From Gnetum montanum (Eukaryota; Streptophyta; Gnetopsida; Gnetales; Gnetaceae), in the NCBI GenBank assembly GCA_015680685.1, contig MNCI01003674.1, forward strand, positions 159,415 to 199,641: a DNA stretch of 40,227 bases. The letters run 5' to 3'. Both the position numbers and the translations under genes were made by a program. This document shows, one piece after another, positions 1 through 9,315 of this stretch. Each line of letters opens with the position of its first letter. Positions within the stretch are counted from its first letter, which is position 1. The notes under the pieces are model-generated. The model saw only the letters and a list, made by a program, of their open reading frames with translations, was not told the DNA's origin and did no database searches.

Positions 1-178
1 CCTTGCGTCTCCTCCCCGTGTTTTATAGCGGCTGGTGGAGAAAAACGAGAAACCTAACCCTAATTGTTGCCACCCCGCGATGTTCTGTTTTTTTTTTAAT
101 TTTAGAATTTTAAATTTTATTGGTTTAACAAGGCCCCATGCCTTGCATGGGTGAAAGTTGGCCTCAACAGAAATATGA
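1..178. other. Unassigned left edge
   Basis: No reading frame or recognisable element. The first ~95 bases are richer in G and C than the rest of the window and contain a short aacctaaccctaa string. A T-run follows at about 90-98. This may be the end of another insertion that truncates the copia 5' LTR, because homology between the two copia LTRs fades upstream of about 180-215. Confidence 0.3.
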
Positions 179-179
179 T

Positions 180-497
180 TGATAATTTCTTCAGACCACA
201 ACTCACGATTACATACCATCACCTGTGATTTCAAATAATCACTCATGCTCATAAACCACTACTCATGATCTCTACATCAAAATAAGGAAAAAGTTTAATG
301 ACCTATGGAGAGCTCGTGGTAAGATCATAGAATCCTAAAATTAACCTATCTCTTTGTTTTTGTTAATCATGATTAATAAACCACAACATGTGCTAGAATA
401 CCACGAATCATGGTAAAATAAATTTCACCAATTAGTATTAAATTTTCATCAAAATTTAAATATTCAAATAAATACTAATCATCTTTCTAAACTAACA
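180..497 (+). repeat. Copia 5' LTR, partial
   Basis: The segment about 215-497 aligns, with many differences, to 23150-23406. Shared landmarks in the same order are the gatttcaaat, tggtgagctc/ggagagctcg and ataccac(a/g)a stretches, and an end reading (c/t)taaca. It ends in CA at 497, directly before a tRNA-Met-type primer site. The upstream boundary is unclear and the LTR looks truncated relative to the 3' copy. Seen: the paired similarity and the adjacent primer site. Inferred: LTR identity. The strong divergence implies an old insertion. Confidence 0.65.
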
Positions 498-498
498 T

Positions 499-510
499 TG
501 ATATCAAAGC
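499..510 (+). other. Primer-binding site, initiator tRNA-Met type (copia)
   Basis: tgatatcaaagc lies one base after the LTR end and differs from the usual plant copia site TGGTATCAGAGC by two G-to-A changes. Both are as expected from cytosine deamination on the opposite strand. It would prime minus-strand DNA synthesis of the copia element. Confidence 0.7.
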
Positions 511-520
511 AAGTTTCATA

Positions 521-1375
521 ATGAGTTACAATAAAAAAAATGGTACATTCTCCAATCATTTTCAATGGGACTCAAGATTTTATCCTACGAAAGAGTATGA
601 TGTAAGACCTCCTCAAAGTAAATGGTGTTTGTGAGGCAACAAAGCTAGCACAATATTCTATTAAAATTATTCCAAATAAAGATGAAAAAGATAAGGAAGC
701 TTCCCTAACTAAAGAATTAGTTGAAGAAGAAAAATGGAAAAGGAAAGACTCACTTCCAAGAATGATTATCATCTTTAATGTCTCAAAGGCAATAGTAGGA
801 AGATTATATTTCGTAAATCAACCAAGAAAATATGAAAAAAAAATTATGTTCACATTATCTAGAAAATTCAGAAAATAATAACAACAAGAAACTATTGTAT
901 AAAATACAATTTGACAAATTAAAAATCAGAAATGAAGGCTTTTTACATGAATGTATGACTAAATTAAAAGGTTCAAAAGGTAGTAGAAACCCTATATAAT
1001 GATTGTAGATAGCAAAACATTATGCTGAACATTCTACAAAATAAAGATTTTAAATAGCTTACTATAGATAACTTATTAACTTAAATAAAAATTATTAGAA
1101 ATCTCAGAATAGATAACTCAAAAATAGATCAATTATTCACTACCTACAAAGGAAGAGGCATATCTAATAGAGGGAGAGGAAGATTTAGTAGAAACTATAA
1201 TCAAGACCAAAATAATCAAGACATCTCAGAGACTTCAATAAGAGGTAGAGGATTCACAAGAGGAAAGTGAAACTTCAAACGACAAAATAATTCATAAACA
1301 AATAGTTCAATTCCATCATGAAAATTTTGCAAAACAAAAGGCCATACCATAGAGACATGCTAGGTCAAGATTGGA
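521..1375 (+). pseudogene. Copia gag remnant with zinc knuckle
   Basis: Capsid/nucleocapsid gene of the copia element, broken by frameshifts and stops. An ATG at 521 begins a short open piece. At about 870-985 one frame carries a helical gag-like stretch (YKIQFDKLKIRNEGFL). Around 1140-1270 there is an RG/RGR-rich basic stretch, and at about 1321-1363 a nucleocapsid zinc knuckle, xKFCKTKGHTIETC, whose first cysteine codon is now TGA. This fits the CX2CX4HX4C knuckle of Ty1/copia gag. The usual gag start motif is not clear, so the 5' limit is uncertain. Confidence 0.6.
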
Positions 1376-2033
1376 TTTGATACCTTACAACTTCAAAAAA
1401 ATAATTAAAAGGAAGCATCTACAACAACATCTAATCAAGAATAAAATCAAGGCAAATTTAAGAATTTCATTTCATAAAGAATTATCAAAAAAAATTCTTT
1501 CATTATATAGAACCTTTCTTGATGGATACATAAATGAGGAAGTGTTTGTTTACCAACTAGAAGGATACAAAATCAAACAAAAACAAGACAAAGTATGAAA
1601 ATTAAGAAAATTTTTATATGGCTTAAAGTAAGCTCTTAGGACATGGTACAATAGAATCAATAGCTCTCTTTTCAAGAAAAAATATTCATCATGCATGCTT
1701 TAATCAACCTTATATTACAAACATGATGAGAAGGGATCTTATTATAATATCTCTCTCTATTAATGATTTATTATTCACTACCACCCATGACAAATTGTTA
1801 GAGGAATTAATAATAAACATGAAAAAAACTGGAATAAAATATCTTAGAGAACTAAAAATTAGCAAATTCCCCAATTCTATTACATCAAACTAGATAACAA
1901 AGACAACACTGTTCTTGTTGACGCAATTAGGTATAGAAGCATTATTGAAGTACTTAGATTCATTTATTATACCTAGAAACATCTACAATTTGAAATATCT
2001 CTTCTTTTACACTTCATGCAAGAACCAATAGAA
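1376..2033 (+). pseudogene. Copia reverse transcriptase, first part
   Basis: Conceptual translation follows the copia RT order: FLDGYINEEVFVYQ at about 1517, then KLRKFLYGLK at about 1600, AL(R)TWYNRI at 1632, TLYYKHDEKG at about 1708, and ISLSINDLLFT at about 1748, where the YVDDLLF core of the family is decayed. The LDNKDNTVLVDA and (F)MQEPIE stretches reach 2033, where the 1147-bp insertion interrupts the coding region. Protease and integrase, which should lie between the gag zinc knuckle and RT in copia, are missing: only about 120 bases separate the two. Several stops and frameshifts make it non-functional. Confidence 0.8.
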
Positions 2034-3180
2034 TGAGTATCTAGAACTTAGAAAGGGGGTTGAATAAATTCCCCAATTTAAACAACCAAGATAACCAAAA
2101 CCACACTTAAATTTATGTGGTTCCCCAACTTGGTTATGCCCACACTTTGAGGGTAGAATCCTTACACACCTCTATACTTTGTTCCTTTAGAAAAATGTGG
2201 TTTAATGGGCATCATCACCTTTCCAAAGTTTGATATCTACATGGATTTTTTTTCTCACAAGAAATACATTCAATCTCGCAAGGTCCCAATTTTGAGAATC
2301 CCATAACCTTTACAATGACATGAGATCCACACAAAGTGTTTTCTCACTGGAAACACACTCAACTCCAAAAGGTCCCAACAATCTCACAAGATGCCTTCTT
2401 GCAAAAAGCACATCAACCTCATAAGGCTTACAAAGAAAGAAAGAGAATCAAGGAGTGAATGTAACTAAACTTTACAAATTCCTTGCACTTAGGCTCACAT
2501 AAAATAATTCACAAATGATGGAGAAATGAGGAAAAAAATAATTCACAAGATGTATTCAATGAAGGAATATTCGTATGAATAGTGCTTGTCTTTTTTTACC
2601 GAGATCCCATTTTTATAGTCTTTATTCTTGTCAAATAACCATTGGCATTCATGCAACAACTAGAAAAAGGCTAGTTGGGATGTTCCATTTGAGCTTGGGA
2701 CATCTCACTAAAAATTGGTCACTTGTAGGTGAAACATCCCACTAGAAATTGGAATGTCTCACTTGAGTCATCTCAGCTAGGACATCTCAACAACAATTGG
2801 ATATCTACTATTTTTGTAAGACATATATCCCAAGACTTAACTTTTACTTGTAGGAAATCTTATGATCTTTTAGGACATCTAGGAAGATACCGAAACATCT
2901 TCACTTCAGTTGTAGGATTCATGCATCCTTGACATGTTGTAGTCTTAGTTAAGACTTCAGCAATACATATCACATATTGATCTCTCAACTTGATCTTATC
3001 TCAAACTCATCTGACTACATCTAGGTTCTTGTTCCAAACTCTTCTCTTAATACCAACTAAGCTCTTGTCCCAATATTATGCTCTTGTCGTATTTTTCTTT
3101 TCCTTCACAAGTCCTGCAAGATCTTACAAGCACATTTTCCACATTCTCCATTTTCCAAGGTTTTGACATATCAAAAGGTT
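2034..3180. mobile_element. Unclassified 1147-bp insertion in copia RT
   Basis: Copia coding sequence stops at 2033 and resumes at 3181. The flanks aatagaa (2027-2033) and aatagag (3181-3187) are a near-perfect 7-bp target duplication. The left end carries the string gaaagggggttgaataaatt (about 2049-2068), a type of sequence seen near the ends of plant repeats. The right end is ttttgacatatcaaaa, itself a palindrome. There are no clear terminal inverted repeats and no convincing protein. Internal repeats lie at about 2248-2376 and 2695-2807. Its class is undetermined; a non-autonomous element is likely. Confidence 0.6.
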
Positions 3181-3623
3181 AATAGAGAATTCCATCTAAA
3201 GGAAATTATTCATGTTCAAAAACATGTTAAAGAAATAACCAATTATGACTTAATATACATTAAGGAAGATGGAAAATTTCATGTCTACTAGATTTAAATT
3301 AGAAAGGAGACATATCAACAAAAAATCAACTAGAGCAATAATTATCTTTCATGGTAAAAATATCATTTATTAAAAATCCAAGAAATAAATAATGATCAAT
3401 CTTTCTAGATGAAAAGTAGAATTTGTTACTATCACTGAGTGTACTCAACACATTCTATGGCTTAAACAATTAATGACTCATCTTGGATTGCATGTTGACT
3501 TACCTATCAATTTTTCTTGTGACTACACTTTAGTCATATAACCTTTTAAAGAATACGTTCTTTAGAAAAAATCAAATCACATTGATATAAAATACTATTT
3601 TATTAACAAAGAAGTAAAGAAGT
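3181..3623 (+). pseudogene. Copia RT end and RNase H, first part
   Basis: Coding sequence of the copia element resumes after the 1147-bp insertion. Recognisable stretches are KHVKEITNYDLIYIKEDGKF, then a decayed S(W)KSKK region at about 3370, FVTITECTQHILWLKQL (3422-3470, the T-E-A-E-Y...LWL region of copia RNase H), NFSCDYTL (CDN motif, decayed) and KSNHIDIKYYFI at about 3568. The piece stops at 3623 because gypsy element A is inserted, and continues at 22140. Confidence 0.8.
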
Positions 3624-4474
3624 TGATGAGTCATGATATCGGATGCCTGATATCAAACCCCCAATATCGAATACACGATATCGGATTAGCCAAGCGATAT
3701 CGGATCTCCTACATCGGAGCCTGTCTTATTGCCTATAAATAAGAAACAAGGGCGCTTAGTTTGAGAATTAATTTTTTAGTCCTTAGCCAAATTCTTGCAG
3801 TTTTTTCTATTCTAGAGTTAGAATTATTTTTGAGTGCCCATAGTAGGAGTCATTAAGTGAATGGATCTTTATTCGAGCATTGTGTACCTGAGCACACCAT
3901 GTGTCCAGAAATAAAGACGAACTTTATGATTAACCTTGCAACATTTAGAATTGCTTAATTATTGCATTTCATGTTATTTACTATTATTTGATGCTTTCAA
4001 TAGTTACTTAATGTTATTTCATCAAATTATTAATTATTAATTATCAATGAATTAGCACACTCAGCACAACCACTTCGAGCATACATGGAACACTTGGTAA
4101 CCTAGTAACGACTAGTGTTTGGTAATCCCAATAGTGTTACACTAGTTTAGGAAGTGTCTAGAGAGTGGGAATGGATGCTGATGTTAGGATTTGATTCACA
4201 TTAGAGTTATAAAAACCCATTATTTAACTAAATATTTTCATTGCACACACTTAGAAGACTAAGATAGAAAATATAAAAAGCATAAAAATCATATACCTCA
4301 AGTTTACTTAACCATACAATTGTGCCTTACAAGTAAGCTTTGGAAGACAACGATTGCATAACTCATCCTTGTTCTATGTAGGTGCATAAGCGCTTAATCC
4401 TTGGAGTTTGACCAGATTGCACATGAACACTCGTATTCATATGGTTGGTCATAGGGGTACCTCACCACTCATCA
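3624..4474 (+). repeat. 5' LTR of element A
   Basis: 851 bp, TG...CA. U3 holds 14-bp tandem units starting gatatcgg at about 3634-3706, followed by a TATA box (tataaata, about 3734). R holds a polyadenylation signal (aaataaag, about 3910). U5 holds two copies of TTGGTAA(C/T)C(C/T) at 4094 and 4119, which form the apical part of a hairpin. It is longer than the 3' copy because of extra U3 units and a U5 deletion in the other copy. Confidence 0.93.
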
Positions 4475-4475
4475 T

Positions 4476-4493
4476 TAGCACTATTGCTGGGGA
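4476..4493 (+). other. Primer-binding site, tRNA-Asp type (element A)
   Basis: tagcactattgctgggga starts two bases after the LTR end. It matches element B's site, tggcaccattgccgggga, apart from a few transitions, and both fit the complement of the plant tRNA-Asp 3' end (TGGCGCCGTTGCCGGGGA from memory). Athila-type elements commonly use this tRNA. Confidence 0.75.
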
Positions 4494-4610
4494 TTTTGTT
4501 GTTTGTGTGATAATTAGAACTTAGGAAATCCTTCCATCGTTGGAATGAACCCTTAGAGTTAACTATCCTACAATCACCAGAAAAGGGTATCGCACACTAA
4601 ATAATCAATC

Positions 4611-7040
4611 ATGTATCCTTCTTCTTATGAGAGTGCTTCATTGACTAGGTCTAACACCATGAATAATTGAAGGTGGGATGCACATGATGATCTGCCAATG
4701 CCCCAACAGTTTCACATGGTATACACTCATCCTAATGAGTATATACTAGAATTTACCTTTATCCTCCACCAGGATGAACAACTACGATGTCATGATTTAG
4801 AAGGTAACATAGTGTTGCCTCCCGATCGCTCAATCCCAAGCATTCTTATTTGTGATCTCACATGAAATGATATGCAACACTTACAATCGGAGTACATTAT
4901 GCATGAACAAGATTCAAGAGATTATCGACCCACAGAGGCACAATGCTAGTGGGATTTGCAATAGGAGAGACATTATAAATGCATGAAAGGGAAGTGGTCT
5001 CAGGATGTCCCGTATGTCCTAAGTGAAAACGAGGGTGGTGAACCTATCTCGAGAGGTTTCCCACAAAACGATGTTCCTCTTGTTGACTTCAGTCAAGGGG
5101 TTGTGTATCAGAATCTTCACTCAACTATTCATAACCTAGGTTCTGGTACCAATGGATACAAAGGGTCTAGAAAAGGAACATGAATTCATGACAATGATGG
5201 GCATTCTGATCGTAACCATGACCGAGGCCATAACCACCAAAGAGAAGGTGATAGGTGCTATCATGGTGCCAGTCCTCCTTCCACTTCACCTCCATCATCT
5301 TCTTCCCCCTCTCCTTTGGGATATGAATGTATTCATAAAGGGAAAGACCATGAGGATGATGGTAAGTGAAATAGAAATCACTAACAAAATAGTAGAGAAG
5401 GGGGCAAGGGCATTCTAGAGAGACGCATCATGAAAGAAGGGAGAGTAGGAAATAGCATAGGCATCATAGATGCCATAGACAGCATGATCACGATGAACCC
5501 CTACTCACCACCTGAAGTATGTTAGATATAACAGAGGCCATTAAGATGCCAACAAGACACCAAAAAGATAGTAGGATCAAAAAATTAGACATAAATAACA
5601 TCCCACGATTTGAAGGGGGATACAATGTTGATCCTCAAAACCATTTACAAGAATTCCAGGATGCATGTGCCTTGCAGAATATAGAAAATCAGCGGCAAAA
5701 GCTAAAGTTATTTCCATAGACACTGATCAAGGAAGTAGAAAGCTAGTACTATTCCTTAGAACCGGAATCCATTTTTCGATCGAGTACCATGTTGAAGCTA
5801 TTCAATGATAAGTATCAAATGTAATCTCGAGTGTCCAACCTATGTAAGAAAATCCAAGAATGGAAACAAGGAGGAAATGAACCCTTGGATGCTACCATGG
5901 GCTGATATTATTCATTATTGCATCATTACCTAGGCCATGGTTACTCGCAAAAGGAACAACTCCACCATCTCATAGATGGGCTTAGGTACAAAACGTGAAG
6001 AACCCTTGGGACATATGCCCAAGGAAGGTTATCTGAGCTCAAAGCTCATCAAATACAAATATTTTTGGAGCAAGTTGCCGAGGAAGGTGAGTTGAGGAAA
6101 GTAAAAAGTGTAGAGGAGTACAATAGAGATCCTTCCCTCTAAAATAAGGAAATTAGATTTTGCAAAGATGAAGAAGAGTCACCACTTGAAGAGATGGTGA
6201 ACAGAAATACTTTCCCCATTTAAAAGTTTGCATCAAAAGTATCAACAAAGGTAGATCAAATATGGAACTCCTTAGATGAAAAATTTTAAACTATCCTAAA
6301 AATAGTAGAGGAGTCTAGAGAGCAAAGTAGTGATTGTGAGAGAAGGAAAAAGAAAGAAGCTGAGTATGTACATAACAAAGGTAAGGGAAAAGTTGTCATC
6401 ATTAAAGAGGTTGTGGATTTAGACATAGACAATGATGATGGATGTGAGATTTGCCAATATGACCATCCTAAGGAATTTTGCCCAGTGGTGTTACATCTGC
6501 AAGAGTCTAGGGTGTATGCACTAAACCCACAATTAAAAAAATGGCAAACACCCAGAAGGTTACCTTATCCTCAAGGTAACCCAAGGCAGTTCCACCAACC
6601 CTTGACATATTATCTGAGTAGAGCTCCACCATAATCGAATGAACAATATCAATGGTGGCAACACCCATAATCATGGGGAATTCCACCACCATGTCAATAG
6701 TACCCTTACCATCAACCTGACCTATATGGGTATTACGTTCAATAGCCGATCTCTCCATGTGACTCTACCAGTCACATTGCTCTTTAGCCTTACTACCAGA
6801 CCCCCGAGTACTATAGAACTTCTTCTTCTCGAGGTGATGCTTCACATACATACTATCCTTCTCATTTATCTGCATCTCTTCCACTCTCGGCTCCATTACC
6901 ACCTGCTCCAACTATGCAGGGCAAGCTTCCTACCCAACTGCAGCAACGTAATGCTACAAGGGCTATCAATCTTCAATCGACTACTAGTTCAAAAAATTGA
7001 TCAAAGAAGAGACCTTTCTTTAGAACCAATAGTCCAACCA
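4611..7040 (+). pseudogene. Element A gag (capsid and nucleocapsid)
   Basis: Structural polyprotein, broken by at least two frameshifts and many stops. The ATG at 4611 starts an acidic N-terminal part whose frame recurs at 4983-5183. The capsid core is recognisable at 5519-6030 (INNIPRFEGGYNVDPQNHLQ; then IQEWKQGGNEPLD), parallel to the gag of elements B and C. A charged K/E-rich stretch follows. The nucleocapsid zinc knuckle at about 6440-6480 reads CEICQYDHPKEFCP, CX2CX3HX4C. After it comes a P/Q-rich tail to about 7040. Capsid packs the genomic RNA in cytoplasmic particles. Homology to B and C at the protein level is seen directly. Confidence 0.85.
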
Positions 7041-7057
7041 AGTCCTTACACCCACAA

Positions 7058-7700
7058 GTGGCTAATTATCCAAACACCTTATCATCGTTTGAATCTTTAG
7101 AGCTTCCTTTGAATCAAAAACTACACTCAACGCACACTGTTATGTTAACCCACACCATCACTGATTGGATTAAAGTTGGTCATCTTCCTAGGAAATTATC
7201 TGATCCTGAAATTCATCTTATTTATTTGAAAATCACTAGAAATGAGCCTTGCAAAACTCTTTTGGATTTAGGTTCTGGTGTTAATTTAATCTCCCAAGAA
7301 ATGTATAAAGCCTGGAACCTAACTCCACTAAAGAAGAGTAACATTCATTTAGAGTTGGTTAACTAGTCCATCACTGTTCCATTGGGACTAGTGGAGGACA
7401 TTGTCACTACTGTTTGTGGATGGTCGTATCTAGCCAATTTCCTAGTAATTCAAGTTAACAACTGAAAGGAAGCCTTCCCAATCATAATGGGAAGAGCAAG
7501 GGTAAGTACAATTGATGCGTGCCTAGGAATACATGATCTTTCCCTAGAGATATCAAAGAAAAATGCATTTGGAAAGATCGAGAAGAAGAAAGTTCCATGC
7601 ATTGCATATAGTGACACAGGGTGCAACTGCATGAAGAAGTCCCTGGTTTGTACAATTCTTAACATTTCCTACATGCAACCAGTGTGCACAAATAACTAAC
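7058..7700 (+). pseudogene. Element A retropepsin protease
   Basis: Aspartic protease that would cleave the polyprotein. The frame from 7058 gives CKTLLDLGSGVNLISQEMYK at about 7250; the catalytic triad D-(S/T)-G is here D-L-G (codons 7265-7273), explained by one TCA-to-TTA change since element C keeps DSG. Downstream FLVIQVNN and FPIIMGRARVSTIDA (about 7470-7515) correspond to the second half with its I-M-G-R motif. An in-frame stop lies at about 7364. Loss of the Ser/Thr would disable the enzyme even without the stops. Confidence 0.85.
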
Positions 7701-7899
7701 ATACAAAGATGCCTGTATGTAGTAGCCACAAGATAGGAAGGCATCCAATGGCTGATAGCTGGCCTAGAGAGTAATTCAACTTTATGCATGGAACTGACTG
7801 AGAGCTTGACTTGTGCCTATATCAATAGCAGAGATGCATTAGAGCAAGTCCATCACCAACTTCCAAGTATTGACACTAAAAATATTAATTGGGGGAAGT

Positions 7900-8379
7900 T
7901 GTAAATCCTTGACAAGTTTAAGAAAGAGCCCCTTGAATTAAAATCGTTGCTCACCAATATGGAGTATGCATTTCTCAAGAATGGAAAAATAGTAATCATT
8001 AATGCTAAGCTCACTCCTAAAAAAAATTATGGACTACAGAAGATGGTAAATAAATGGTCAAAATCCTTTGCTTGGTCATATCCTAAATTAACTAGAATAG
8101 ATCCTAGGATATGACAACATAGAATTTACACTGATCCCTCAATGAAGCCTCAACGACAACCACAAAGACGACTAAACTCAAATCTTAAGCAAGTAGTTAA
8201 GGAAGAAATTGATCAACTTCTGAAGGCCGAGTTCATCTACCCCATTGCTGATAGTGAATGGGTTAGTCCATTAGTCATTGTGCCTAAAAAAGGTGGTAAA
8301 TGGATGATGTGTATAGACTTTAGGATACTGAACATGGAAACATTTAAAGACCATTTCCCATTGCTATTCATTGACCAAG
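7900..8379 (+). pseudogene. Element A reverse transcriptase, N-terminal part
   Basis: The frame shows the RT entry region: SFAWSYPKLTRIDPRI at about 8065, RRLNSNLKQVVKEEIDQLLK at 8166, then FIYPIADSEWVSPLVIVPKK (about 8233-8292), WMMCIDFRILN and FKDHFPLLFIDQVL. These are motifs of gypsy RT (fingers domain), close to the 'DHFPLPFIDQVL' form of the Athila/Tat group. The reading breaks off inside the DQVL/DTI join because element B is inserted at 8385. The 3' half begins at 16957. Single stops at 8113 and elsewhere. Confidence 0.93.
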
Positions 8380-8384
8380 TCTTA

Positions 8385-9174
8385 TTATGAGTTATCATTT
8401 CATTCACTACGATATCGTGTACGCGATATCACAGCCTGTCTCCTCATCTATAAATAAGAAGTCGACAGTTCTAATAGGTAGTTTTTTCAGTTCTTAGTTT
8501 AAGTGTTAATTTTTAAATAGTTCTTCTCTTAATCCTTCTCTCCCAGTGTATGCCCACAGTGTGGTGATTGTAATTGTATGACATCCTTATTCGAGTGTGA
8601 CGTACTTGGACATGCACATGACCAGAAATAAAGATCAAGATTACTTCATCATTACAGCATTCACTTAGTTTAATTATTTATTTAATTGTTATTTACTGCT
8701 TCCTTAGTTAATGTTTCTTCATCCTAAACTCCTGTTAACACGAAATGAGTATGACTTGATTACGAGCATTTAAGTGTGACTACTTGGTAACCTAGTAGCG
8801 TACCTAGGATCTGTGTTTGGTAACCCCAATGGTAGTCACGCACGAAGTCCAAGATGTGTACGAATGATCAAGGAACAGATGCTCATCGCACTTAGGCTAG
8901 CTTATATTCTCTCTCACCCTCTCTCTTAGCTTAGTTAATATCATTTTCCATTACACCCAAGAGTAGCATTAGTATAGGAACACATCATGCACCTCATTCT
9001 GGACTAAACCGTAAGTGACAAAGTTAACACTGGTCCAGATGGGAAGACAGCAAACTACGACCTAAGGATAACTGTCTGGATACCACAACTAGTCTATCTG
9101 CAGAGTTTTACCAGATTGCACATGAAATGCTCGTATTCGTATGGTTGAGTGTAGGGGCACCTCGCCACTCATCA
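8385..9174 (+). repeat. 5' LTR of element B
   Basis: 790 bp. It begins tTatgagtta, the canonical TG being mutated to TT, and ends ctcatca. U3 has the near-palindrome gatatcgtgtacgcgatatc (8411-8430), then a TATA box, tataaata, at about 8450. R/U5 has the polyadenylation signal agaaataaag at about 8623, then the U5 hairpin at 8776-8839. Confidence 0.93.
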
Positions 9175-9175
9175 T

Positions 9176-9193
9176 TGGCACCATTGCCGGGGA
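9176..9193 (+). other. Primer-binding site, tRNA-Asp type (element B)
   Basis: tggcaccattgccgggga begins two bases after the LTR. Complementary to a tRNA-Asp 3' end with two mismatches to the usual plant form. The same site is used by elements A and C. Confidence 0.8.
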
Positions 9194-9315
9194 CGGTGCT
9201 AGTTATCTAGATTAGTTATATCATACAAGGTTGTTGTATAGGAATTAATGATATATCTTTTAGAAAGAAATAATTATAAAAAGTCACATATAAATTCACA
9301 TACAATTTCACAACC

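Noticed and set aside
52-66. Telomere-like aacctaaccctaa string
   Set aside because: Only about two degenerate units, with no array. Too short to be telomeric DNA and expected by chance or as a telo-box-like motif.
6639-7100. 153-codon open frame overlapping the end of element A gag
   Set aside because: Hydrophobic, Leu-rich product of the out-of-frame reading of the P/Q-rich gag tail; the protease frame continues from the other frame. Not a gene.
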